Assembly (NCBI GenBank): GCA_900770835.1
Contig: CAAGLQ010000264.1
Span: forward strand, 1-6,231
Reading direction: 5' to 3'
Origin: an uncultured Parabacteroides sp.
GTDB taxonomy: Bacteria; Bacteroidota; Bacteroidia; Bacteroidales; Tannerellaceae
DNA: 6,231 nt
Below the pieces are notes generated by a model. The model worked only from the letters and a program-made list of their open reading frames with translations, had not been told where the DNA came from and made no database searches. The position numbers were made by a program, and so were the translations under genes. Of this stretch, positions 1 to 5,982 are shown piece by piece; the first letter of the stretch is position 1; each line of letters starts with the position of its first letter.

Positions 1-157
1 CCATATACATCGCATTGGAAGAGGGACGACCAAAGAATGTCAATCGTAAAGGGGTAGCCGCGGCAGGAACCTGCGCCAACAAGGCATCTACCATCTCAGC
101 AAAACCAGCGGATGGAGCAAGCAACACCTCAATATAGCTATTAGGCAATCGGCTCAC
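1..157 (-). CDS. Unidentified protein, N-terminal 52 codons only
   Basis: This is the start of a gene that runs off the left edge. The reading frame opens with GTG at 157-155, overlapping the cobI stop in a GTGA arrangement, and stays open to position 1. The visible protein begins MSRLPNSYIEVLLAPSAGF and later carries TPLRLTFFGRPSSN around residues 35-48. The start is supported by an AGGAGG seven bases upstream and by the overlap typical of coupled genes. Amphipathic helix-like segments followed by a hydrophobic strand look like a soluble cytoplasmic protein, and no signal peptide or membrane segment is visible. The RLTFFGRP stretch faintly recalls RidA/chorismatase-like proteins, but that is a weak impression and I do not assign a function. 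Its position directly after cobI leaves a role in cobalamin metabolism possible but unproven. Confidence 0.7.
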   Translation of the reverse strand, partial: MSRLPNSYIEVLLAPSAGFAEMVDALLAQVPAAATPLRLTFFGRPSSNAMYM

Positions 158-876
158 CTCTTTTCCTCCTGCTTTCTAATAATCAACAGAGAGAAATAAG
201 GGAACGACATCGACATCAATTGAGCGGGATTAGTAACGCACAACTCTTCTTTTGTTCCTACCTGTTCAAAATAATAATAAAGGAACTCGGGATGGGTAGC
301 TATACAAGTACGTACAGCCGCCTGACAGGCACTCAATTTCATAATCACCACGACCTGCCCCTCCTTCACATGGCTGATCAAATCATAAGCCGTTGCTGTT
401 CCAGGAATGACCAACAATCGCTCTGTTTGCTTCACGATATGGAGGCCGGCTGTTGCTCCGGCCGCAATAAAGGCCGGTACACCCGCTATCTGCTCCACCT
501 CAATCCGATCCGCCCGCAGCTTGTCAAACAGATAATGGATAGAAGAATAGAAACCTGCATCTCCTTCCGTCACAACCGCTACCTCTAACTGTTTACGCCT
601 TGCCCTGCGTATTTCAACGGCCAACTGGTCATAAGCACGACGAGCCTCTTCTCTATCTCGACTCATCGGTACATGAAACAATGAGATATGTTCTTGTGCA
701 ATACCCAATGCCCGAACTATCTCCGCCGCACGAGAGGAGAAGTAGTTCTCCCCTACATCTGACGACTTGAGCACCGTAGCCGGACAAAAGATCACATCAG
801 CCTGTCGCAACGCATAAAGGCCTTTCACGGTAATCAGCTCCGGATCGCCCGGCCCTAAAGAGACAAATCGTATCAA
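154..876 (-). CDS. cobI: Precorrin-2 / cobalt-factor II C20-methyltransferase
   Basis: This enzyme uses S-adenosylmethionine to methylate C-20 of precorrin-2 (aerobic route, CobI) or cobalt-sirohydrochlorin (anaerobic route, CbiL) in corrin ring synthesis in the cytoplasm. The 240 residues form one tetrapyrrole (corrin/porphyrin) methylase domain. The N-terminal loop SLGPGDPELIT is at residues 6-16, the SAM-site motif VTEGDAGFYSS at 102-112, and the glycine/alanine-rich AGVPAFIAAGATAG at 131-144. The length is normal for the family. The start is TTG at 876-874: an in-frame TAA at 897-895 and the absence of any ATG between them leave TTG as the best choice, with AAGGA eight bases upstream. The gene follows glmM after 21 bases and overlaps the next gene by GTGA, so it is probably cotranscribed with both. 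The gut-anaerobe setting favours the CbiL-type substrate, which is inference. CobI/CbiL is the best subfamily fit, though another corrin methylase cannot be fully excluded by eye. Confidence 0.85.
   Translation of the reverse strand: MIRFVSLGPGDPELITVKGLYALRQADVIFCPATVLKSSDVGENYFSSRAAEIVRALGIAQEHISLFHVPMSRDREEARRAYDQLAVEIRRARRKQLEVAVVTEGDAGFYSSIHYLFDKLRADRIEVEQIAGVPAFIAAGATAGLHIVKQTERLLVIPGTATAYDLISHVKEGQVVVIMKLSACQAAVRTCIATHPEFLYYYFEQVGTKEELCVTNPAQLMSMSFPYFSLLIIRKQEEKR
165..170 (-). promoter_or_regulatory. Shine-Dalgarno site for the GTG-started gene at 157
   Basis: The minus strand reads AGGAGG, then seven bases, then GTG. The match lies inside the last codons of cobI (the K-Q-E-E-K-R tail), so part of it is imposed by coding. 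Strong Shine-Dalgarno sites are uncommon in Bacteroidetes, so it supports the GTG start but does not prove it. Confidence 0.45.
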
Positions 877-884
877 ATCTTCTA

Positions 885-889
885 TCCTT
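885..889 (-). promoter_or_regulatory. Shine-Dalgarno-like site deciding the cobI TTG start
   Basis: The minus strand reads AAGGA in the 21-base gap after glmM, eight bases before TTG at 876. No ATG or GTG lies between this site and the conserved GPGDPE motif that would keep the family's N-terminal strand intact, so the site supports TTG as the start codon. Confidence 0.5.
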
Positions 890-897
890 TCTTTTTA

Positions 898-2283
898 TCA
901 ACACATCTCACGGATGATCGTAATCAACTCACCGCCCAACTGCTCCGCCTCAGCCATCGTGTGTGCCTCGGAATAGATACGGATGATAGGTTCGGTGTTA
1001 CTCTTGCGCAGATGCACCCACTTATCTGTGAAGTCGATCTTTACGCCATCAATATCGGTAATGTCATACTGGGCAAAGCGTGCTTTCACCTGTGCCAAGA
1101 TCGCATCGACATCAATCTCAGGAGTCAGCTGTACCTTCTGCTTCGAAATGAAATAGGGAGGATAAGAAGCCTTCAAAGCACTCACTGTCATCTGCTTCTT
1201 CGCCAAATGCGTCAAAAAAAGCGCAATGCCCACCAACGCATCTCTTCCGTAATGGCAAGCCGGATAAATCACACCGCCATTGCCCTCTCCACCAATCACA
1301 GCATGAGTCTCTTTCATCTTAGTGACTACATTCACTTCACCCACCGCTGAGGCTTGATAGCTACAACCGTGCGCCTCAGTCACGTCACGCAATGCACGAC
1401 TGGAGCTCAAGTTGCTCACCGTACTACCCGGCGTATGGCTCAACACATAGTCAGCTACAGCCACCAAGGTATATTCCTCATTGAACATCTCTCCGTTCTC
1501 GCAGATAATGGCCAAACGATCCACATCCGGATCCACCACAAAGCCTACGTCTGCCTTGGCGTGCTTCATCAGGTCAGAAATCTCGGTCAAATTCTCCGGT
1601 ATCGGCTCTGGATTATGGGCAAAGCGGCCATGAGGCGCACAGTGCAACTTGAAGATCTCCTCCACACCCAGCGCATGGAGCAACTCCGGGATGATCCGGC
1701 CACCTACTGAGTTCACGCAGTCGATCGCCACACGGAAATGGGCATTCTTAATTGCCTCCACATCTACCAAGTCTAATGCCAGCACCCGCTCAATATGCTT
1801 CTGCATATAGGTCTCATCAGGGATCACATGCCCCAAATGCTCTACATCCGCAAAGGTAAAATCCTCTGCCTCAGCGATGCGTAATACCTCGTTACCCTCA
1901 GCCGCACTCAAGAACTCGCCCCGCTCATTCAACAGTTTCAACGCATTCCATTGCATCGGGTTATGACTGGCTGTCAAGATAATGCCACCACAAGCACCCT
2001 CCATCGTCACAGCTAACTCCGTGGTAGGAGTCGAGGCCATATCAATATCTACTACATCAAAACCCATTCCGATCAAAGTGCCTAAAACCACCTGCTTCAC
2101 CATCGGACCGGAGATACGCGCATCCCGTCCGACCACAATCTTATTGGTCTTCACTTGCGTATGCTGACGGATGAACGTCGCATAAGCAGCCACAAACTTC
2201 ACAATCGCTAACGGGTTCAAGCCGTCCTCCGGATTGCCGCCTATCGTACCGCGAATACCGGAAATAGATTTAATCAGTGTCAT
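898..2283 (-). CDS. glmM: Phosphoglucosamine mutase-like phosphohexomutase
   Basis: This is an alpha-D-phosphohexomutase of the COG1109 family. The likely reaction is interconversion of glucosamine-6-phosphate and glucosamine-1-phosphate on the way to UDP-GlcNAc for peptidoglycan and lipopolysaccharide. All four family landmarks are present in its 461 residues: the catalytic phosphoserine loop TASHNP at 104-109 (Ser106), the magnesium loop DPDVDR at 251-256, the sugar-selectivity loop GGEGNGG at 331-337, and the C-terminal phosphate-binding loop RKSNTEPIIRIYSEA at 426-440. The N-terminal SISGIRGTIGG at 6-16 is also typical. The metal and sugar loops differ from the DGDADR and GEQSGH of ordinary bacterial GlmM, so phosphomannomutase or phosphoglucomutase activity remains possible. 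The start is ATG at 2283, overlapping the stop of the upstream lipoprotein gene by ATGA, which suggests translational coupling. Stop codon TGA is followed after 21 bases by cobI. Confidence 0.85.
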   Translation of the reverse strand: MTLIKSISGIRGTIGGNPEDGLNPLAIVKFVAAYATFIRQHTQVKTNKIVVGRDARISGPMVKQVVLGTLIGMGFDVVDIDMASTPTTELAVTMEGACGGIILTASHNPMQWNALKLLNERGEFLSAAEGNEVLRIAEAEDFTFADVEHLGHVIPDETYMQKHIERVLALDLVDVEAIKNAHFRVAIDCVNSVGGRIIPELLHALGVEEIFKLHCAPHGRFAHNPEPIPENLTEISDLMKHAKADVGFVVDPDVDRLAIICENGEMFNEEYTLVAVADYVLSHTPGSTVSNLSSSRALRDVTEAHGCSYQASAVGEVNVVTKMKETHAVIGGEGNGGVIYPACHYGRDALVGIALFLTHLAKKQMTVSALKASYPPYFISKQKVQLTPEIDVDAILAQVKARFAQYDITDIDGVKIDFTDKWVHLRKSNTEPIIRIYSEAHTMAEAEQLGGELITIIREMC

Positions 2284-2885
2284 AAGTTCTCTTCAAAAAT
2301 ATATTCAAGAATTTCATAATGGATAGGGTTGCCTTGGCTTTGGTCGTAATAGGTTCCGATCGAGAAGGGCACGATCAAGCTCACCTTTCCGCGATCGCCC
2401 ACATATTGCAACGCCTCGTTCAATCCATCGCTCACATACATATAAGAAGGGCTACTTGAATCAGCACTTGAGCCCTCACCATACGTGAAAGGTACAGACT
2501 CGGCAAAACCGGAAGGATAGCCGATCGGAAACATATTCGTACCATTACTATGAGGGCCATAATTACCCATCACCGTATCCGTATCCAAGAAGAAGTGCAT
2601 GTTACAACGGTAATAAACCTTCGTGCTATACAGCACCGCCCGTTGATCAGAACCTTTATCAATGATATTCAAATAAAGACCACTCTTCAATTTCACATAT
2701 TGGTTCTCTTTAAAAACAGAGTCTTTGGGGAACTCACTCAAGATCTCCAAACCTCGCTCATCAATCAAACGACTGATCGCTTTCTTCTCATCGTTCAACA
2801 TATCCGTGTACGACTTTGTCTTGCCACATGAGACGGCCATAATAGCCGCACACAATATCCATAAAACTGTAAAACCTTTCCTCAT
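2280..2885 (-). CDS. DUF4827-like lipoprotein with FKBP-like fold
   Basis: This is a predicted 201-residue exported lipoprotein. Residues 1-20 form a lipoprotein signal: basic MRK, a hydrophobic core, and the lipobox A-V-S-C with Cys20 as the lipidation site. The mature part resembles the Bacteroidales DUF4827 family from memory, which sits in the same context. By pattern it also resembles an FKBP-type peptidyl-prolyl isomerase: a strand VYYRCNMHFF at about 90-99, VPFTYGEG at 131-138, GLNEALQYVGDRGKVSLIVP at about 154-173, and a final strand IHYEILEYIF at 188-197. Canonical FKBP active-site aromatics are not evident, so isomerase activity is doubtful. The frame is open to an ATG at 2939, but that would put 18 non-signal residues before the signal peptide and place the putative promoter inside the gene. 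I therefore choose ATG at 2885. No acidic surface-export signal follows the cysteine, so it probably faces the periplasm. The stop overlaps the glmM start. Confidence 0.8.
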   Translation of the reverse strand: MRKGFTVLWILCAAIMAVSCGKTKSYTDMLNDEKKAISRLIDERGLEILSEFPKDSVFKENQYVKLKSGLYLNIIDKGSDQRAVLYSTKVYYRCNMHFFLDTDTVMGNYGPHSNGTNMFPIGYPSGFAESVPFTYGEGSSADSSSPSYMYVSDGLNEALQYVGDRGKVSLIVPFSIGTYYDQSQGNPIHYEILEYIFEENL

Positions 2886-2910
2886 TTGTTTTCTAAGATT
2901 GTATGAGTCG

Positions 2911-2918
2911 CAAAAGTA
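2911..2918 (-). promoter_or_regulatory. Putative Bacteroidetes -7 promoter element for the lipoprotein-glmM-cobI unit
   Basis: In the 50-base gap after nrnA the minus strand reads TACTTTTG, an exact match to the Bacteroidetes -7 consensus TAnnTTTG. Transcription would start near 2904, leaving a leader of about 20 bases before ATG 2885. No TTTG is visible at the usual -33 spacing of about 19 bases. A TTTG does occur, but only 12 bases upstream. The call therefore rests on one element and its position. Confidence 0.45.
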
Positions 2919-2935
2919 AAGAATATTGCTCAAAG

Positions 2936-3985
2936 TCACGCATTCTTGAGCGATTCTTCGTAATTATTAGGATTAAATGCGGCCAATGATTCCTCAAAAT
3001 GAGCGACAGCCTCCTCTAAAGTGCCATAAAACTCTCCTCCCGAAGCATTCTTATGTCCACCTCCCTTGAAATAGGTAGAGGCAAAATGGTTACAGGGGAA
3101 ATCGCCCACCGAACGCAAGGAGACCTTGATATAATCCTTATCCTCACGGAAAAAGACACTGAAACAAACATTCCGGATGCTCAAAGGCATATTCACAAAT
3201 CCTTCCGTATCTCCCTGTTGATGATGGAAACGCTTTAATTCCTCCTGAGAGAGCGTGATCAAAGCTGTCTGGCACGCTGGATAAAGCTTCATCTTCTCAT
3301 ACAGTACATACCCTTGCAAACGCAAACGGTTCTCCGAAGAGACCTGGAACACCTGCCGATAGATCCAGTCTTTATCAATGCCTTTCTTGATCAATTCACT
3401 GATAATCGCATAGATCTCCGGTTGATTGGAATTATAAGTAAATGCTCCGGTATCGGTCATCATGCCCGTATAGAGACAGGTAGCCCCCATCTGATTGATC
3501 AAGTCAAACAAGCCCATGCGGCAAATAAAGCGGAATACCAACTCACTGGTAGAAGACATTTGCGGATAAGACATAACCACCCGGCAAAAATCAGCGGGAT
3601 GAAGATGATGATCAATCATCACCTTACGCCCTGCCGACTCCAGCACCAACGTCCCTAACTTCTCTATGCGCTTGGGTTCATTGAAATCTAAGCAGAAGAT
3701 CACATCCGCCTCTCGAATCAACTTCGCCGCAAAATCCGGATAACGCTCATGAATCACCACCTCCTTCGCTCCCGGCATCCATTTGTAGAATGAAGGGAAA
3801 TCGTTTGGCACTACCACGGCAACCTTATCTTTACCATAAGCGTTCAAGAAATGGCATAAACCGAGCGAAGACCCTAACGCATCACCGTCGGGAGACACAT
3901 GCGTAACTATGACAAAGCGTTCGCCTCGCTCAACATATTTCTTGGCCTTTTGGATCAGCTCCTCTTGAATGATTTTTGTTATCAT
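2936..3985 (-). CDS. nrnA: DHH/DHHA1 phosphoesterase, NrnA-type oligoribonuclease / pAp phosphatase
   Basis: This is a cytoplasmic metal-dependent phosphoesterase. The family degrades very short RNAs (2-5 nucleotides) to mononucleotides, dephosphorylates pAp to AMP, and in some members hydrolyses linear dinucleotides from cyclic-di-nucleotide breakdown. The 349 residues show the full metal-binding set: THVSPDGDA at 28-36 (His29, Asp33, Asp35), CLDFNEPKRI at 98-107 (Asp100), the signature DHH at 125-127, and TGMMTDTGAF at 173-182 (Asp178). The C-terminal DHHA1 substrate-binding motif GGGHKNASGG is at 308-317. The length matches NrnA, and the size without extra sensory domains argues against GdpP. 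The start ATG 3985 puts the first DHH motif at the usual distance from the N-terminus. The gene follows comEC after a 91-base gap holding a putative promoter, and ends 50 bases before the lipoprotein start. Whether it prefers nano-RNA, pAp or pApA cannot be told from sequence. Confidence 0.9.
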   Translation of the reverse strand: MITKIIQEELIQKAKKYVERGERFVIVTHVSPDGDALGSSLGLCHFLNAYGKDKVAVVVPNDFPSFYKWMPGAKEVVIHERYPDFAAKLIREADVIFCLDFNEPKRIEKLGTLVLESAGRKVMIDHHLHPADFCRVVMSYPQMSSTSELVFRFICRMGLFDLINQMGATCLYTGMMTDTGAFTYNSNQPEIYAIISELIKKGIDKDWIYRQVFQVSSENRLRLQGYVLYEKMKLYPACQTALITLSQEELKRFHHQQGDTEGFVNMPLSIRNVCFSVFFREDKDYIKVSLRSVGDFPCNHFASTYFKGGGHKNASGGEFYGTLEEAVAHFEESLAAFNPNNYEESLKNA

Positions 3986-4071
3986 ATTCTTTCGGTCTAA
4001 AACTGGTTAAGAGCCTACGAATCATACGTATTCATCAGTTTATCACCGATTCATCGCAGGTTCCGTGCGGA

Positions 4072-4079
4072 CAAAGTTA
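4072..4079 (-). promoter_or_regulatory. Putative Bacteroidetes -7 promoter element for nrnA, overlapping the comEC stop
   Basis: The minus strand reads TAACTTTG, an exact TAnnTTTG match whose first three bases are the TAA stop codon of comEC. An A-rich tract lies just upstream. Transcription would begin near 4065 and give a leader of about 80 bases before ATG 3985. The leader holds an 8-base palindrome ATACGTAT (4024-4031) but no convincing riboswitch fold or terminator. No TTTG is seen at the usual -33 spacing. A TTG lies 12 bases upstream, as a TTTG does at the 2911 site. Confidence 0.42.
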
Positions 4080-5279
4080 CGATTTTTTATTCAATAACAT
4101 CCACCCCAACCCTAACAGCGCATAAATCAAGATTACCTCTATGCCACTACACGACCATTGGACCGTAGCATAAGGAATCATAGCGCATCGCTCTACCCAA
4201 TCCATCATCGCATTAGTCAGCCACGCGATACAGTCTTGTCCGATCAAAGCAATGCTACTTCCCTCCGGAAAACAGAGCCAAACCCAAGTAATAGGTAACA
4301 AACAGGTAGCGATCACAGAAACAGGCAAACAGGTCAGCAAAAAGAGCAAAGAAGCTTGTTTAAAATAGAATAAAGAGAGGGCTGCCGTTCCCAGTTGAGC
4401 CGCCAAAGCTACCAACAAACTATTCCAAGGATAGGCCACAAGCGGATTACGGACAATAACTATCCGCCGAAAAAGCGGAAGCCATGCCAAAATAAACCCT
4501 ACTGCCAAGAAGCTTAATTGAAAGCCTATATCAAACAAGAATGCTGGGCGATAGACCAACATGCAAAAAGCGGCAGCAGCCAATGTATTACAGGAATCGA
4601 CCTGTTGAACAAAGTGCTTCCCGGTCAGATAGAAGGTCAGCATCAAAGAGGCCCTTACCGCTGAAGCCGACAAGCCGGTCAGGAAGGCAAAGCCCCACAG
4701 ACCACTCAGCAGAAGTAGGTAACGGATCCAACGTCCCCAGACCCAACGTCGCAGAAATGCAGTCAAGCACGAAAGAAGTCCACAGACAATCGCCACGTGA
4801 AACCCACTCACCGCCAGCACATGTGCCACACCAGCCGCCGCAAATTGCTGCCTAACCTCTCGGCGCATAGCTTGTCTATATCCAACAGTCAAGGTGGCCA
4901 ACACTGACTTCTCCGCATCAGCAAGTGGCAATAGATCCAACTGTCCGACCAAACGAGATTGCACTTCGGTTGCCTCTGCCTGCCAAGTTGGAAAAGCTGA
5001 TTGCGGATAACGTTCCCGCAGGTAACACGTCTCTACCGAAAGCGTAAGCAAGAGCAATAATAAAGGTACGCCGCTCAACCATCGGCTCGCATAGCCTAAG
5101 GGATGCCGCTTGCCCACACAATTCACGCCAACTCCCAACAGAAGCAAGGACCAACACACAAATAGCAAAGGGAATAACCACAAATCAGGCACATAGACGT
5201 ATAGCAGGATGCCCATGATCCATAAAAAAAGCGGCCTCGTAAAAGGCCGCCTTGTTATCATTTCCGTGATGTGTCTCAT
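4077..5279 (-). CDS. comEC: Compact ComEC/Rec2-family DNA uptake channel protein
   Basis: ComEC forms the inner-membrane channel that carries single-stranded DNA into the cell during natural transformation. The 400-residue protein has about ten hydrophobic segments, beginning near residues 17-30, 33-52 and 69-86. The competence domain starts at about 120, with HVLAVSGFHV at 153-162, TGLSASAVRA at 201-210 and DIGFQLSFLAV at 250-260, all close to family consensus. The N-terminal RRPFTRPLF is also typical of the family. Two parts often found in ComEC are missing: the periplasmic OB-like DUF4131 region, which should lie between the third membrane segment and the competence domain but is reduced to about 30 residues here, and a C-terminal metallo-beta-lactamase nuclease domain, often absent in Bacteroidetes. 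The start ATG 5279 keeps the conserved RRPF motif. ATG 5261 (residue 7) would also keep it, but ATG 5216 would not. Whether the cell is competent cannot be judged. Confidence 0.87.
   Translation of the reverse strand: MRHITEMITRRPFTRPLFLWIMGILLYVYVPDLWLFPLLFVCWSLLLLGVGVNCVGKRHPLGYASRWLSGVPLLLLLLTLSVETCYLRERYPQSAFPTWQAEATEVQSRLVGQLDLLPLADAEKSVLATLTVGYRQAMRREVRQQFAAAGVAHVLAVSGFHVAIVCGLLSCLTAFLRRWVWGRWIRYLLLLSGLWGFAFLTGLSASAVRASLMLTFYLTGKHFVQQVDSCNTLAAAAFCMLVYRPAFLFDIGFQLSFLAVGFILAWLPLFRRIVIVRNPLVAYPWNSLLVALAAQLGTAALSLFYFKQASLLFLLTCLPVSVIATCLLPITWVWLCFPEGSSIALIGQDCIAWLTNAMMDWVERCAMIPYATVQWSCSGIEVILIYALLGLGWMLLNKKS
5224..5250 (-). terminator. Intrinsic terminator-like hairpin inside the start of comEC
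   Basis: On the minus strand GCGGCCT (5250-5244), a six-base loop TTTACG, and the exact complement AGGCCGC (5237-5231) are followed directly by seven T residues (5230-5224). The stem has seven perfect pairs, six of them G-C. This is the textbook form of a Rho-independent terminator, yet it lies within codons 10-19 of comEC, beginning 29 bases after ATG 5279. It could end rpe transcripts when comEC is not being translated, acting as an attenuator. It could also be a by-product of the repeated R-P-F / R-P-L coding sequence. Confidence 0.55.
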
Positions 5280-5309
5280 AGTTAGGTTACTTAGGAAATA
5301 GCGGCACTC

Positions 5310-5960
5310 TTACAATGCCTTTAGCTCATGAATGATCCGCTTCGGATCAGGCGATTTAAAGACGAAGTTACCGGCCACCAACACATCGGCTCCTACCTCC
5401 AAAAGCTGCCTACCGGTCTCCAAATTAACACCACCGTCCACCTCAATCAAGGTTTGTAACCCTTTTCGGTCAATCATCTCTCGCAAACGAGCCACCTTCT
5501 CTACGGAGTGAGGAATGAAATGCTGTCCGCCATAACCCGGATTAACCGACATCAACATCACTAAATCCACGTCTTGCAGAATATCCTCCAACAGGCTTAC
5601 TGGCGTATGCGGATTCAGTGTCACGCCCGCTTTCATGCCCGCATCCTTAATAGCAGCCACCGTTCGATGCAAATGCGTGCAAGCCTCATAATGCACGTTC
5701 ATCAAATAAGCACCGGATGCCGCCACCTCAGGAATATACTTGTGGGGTTCCACAATCATCAAATGCACATCCATCGGTTTCTTACAAACCTTCTTCAGCG
5801 CACTAATCACCGGAAAACCGAACGAGATATTCGGCACGAATACGCCGTCCATCACATCTAAATGCAACCAATCGGCTTCGCTCTCATTGAACATCTCCAC
5901 CTCTTGACCCAACCTCAAGAAATCGGCTGCCAACAGTGAAGGTGCGATCAAATGTCCCAT
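5310..5960 (-). CDS. rpe: Ribulose-phosphate 3-epimerase
   Basis: Rpe interconverts D-ribulose 5-phosphate and D-xylulose 5-phosphate in the non-oxidative pentose phosphate pathway, in the cytoplasm. The 216-residue protein is a single TIM barrel of normal length. Visible landmarks are IAPSLLAADF at 5-14 (Ser8), LHLDVMDGVFVPN at 32-44 with metal ligands His33 and Asp35, DVHLMI at 64-69 with His66, MLMSVNPGYGGQ at 135-146, and EVDGGV at 173-178 with Asp175. Asp35 and Asp175 are the expected acid/base pair. VLVAGNFVFKS at 193-203 provides the C-terminal phosphate-binding region. All catalytic residues are intact. The start ATG 5960 places the IAPS strand at its usual position, with the purine-rich GGAAAAAGAGA just upstream. 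It follows the 57-residue small gene after 22 bases and precedes comEC by 30 bases, so the three are probably cotranscribed, subject to the terminator-like hairpin in comEC. Confidence 0.95.
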   Translation of the reverse strand: MGHLIAPSLLAADFLRLGQEVEMFNESEADWLHLDVMDGVFVPNISFGFPVISALKKVCKKPMDVHLMIVEPHKYIPEVAASGAYLMNVHYEACTHLHRTVAAIKDAGMKAGVTLNPHTPVSLLEDILQDVDLVMLMSVNPGYGGQHFIPHSVEKVARLREMIDRKGLQTLIEVDGGVNLETGRQLLEVGADVLVAGNFVFKSPDPKRIIHELKAL

Positions 5961-5982
5961 AACGTTCTCTTTTTCCGTCCGT

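Noticed and set aside
220..588. Plus-strand open frame of 122 codons
   Set aside because: It lies entirely inside cobI, which has clear family motifs. The plus-strand translation is rich in H, R, C and S and has no recognisable domain.
961..1710. Two plus-strand open frames opposite glmM
   Set aside because: They are antisense to a gene with all four phosphohexomutase motifs, and their translations look like antisense shadow.
2294..2301. Minus-strand TATTTTTG, a third TAnnTTTG match just before glmM
   Set aside because: It lies in the last codons of the lipoprotein gene (E-Y-I-F-E-E), would leave almost no leader before ATG 2283, and is explained by coding sequence.
4055..4069. CGCA / TGCG inverted repeat after comEC, considered as a comEC terminator
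   Set aside because: The stem has only four pairs with a seven-base loop, and no T-run follows on the minus strand.
4918..5181. Minus-strand alternative frame of 87 codons inside comEC, considered as a sign of a frameshift that removed the DUF4131 region
   Set aside because: The main comEC frame keeps its hydrophobic segments through this stretch and joins smoothly to the competence domain. The alternative frame shows no ComEC-like sequence.
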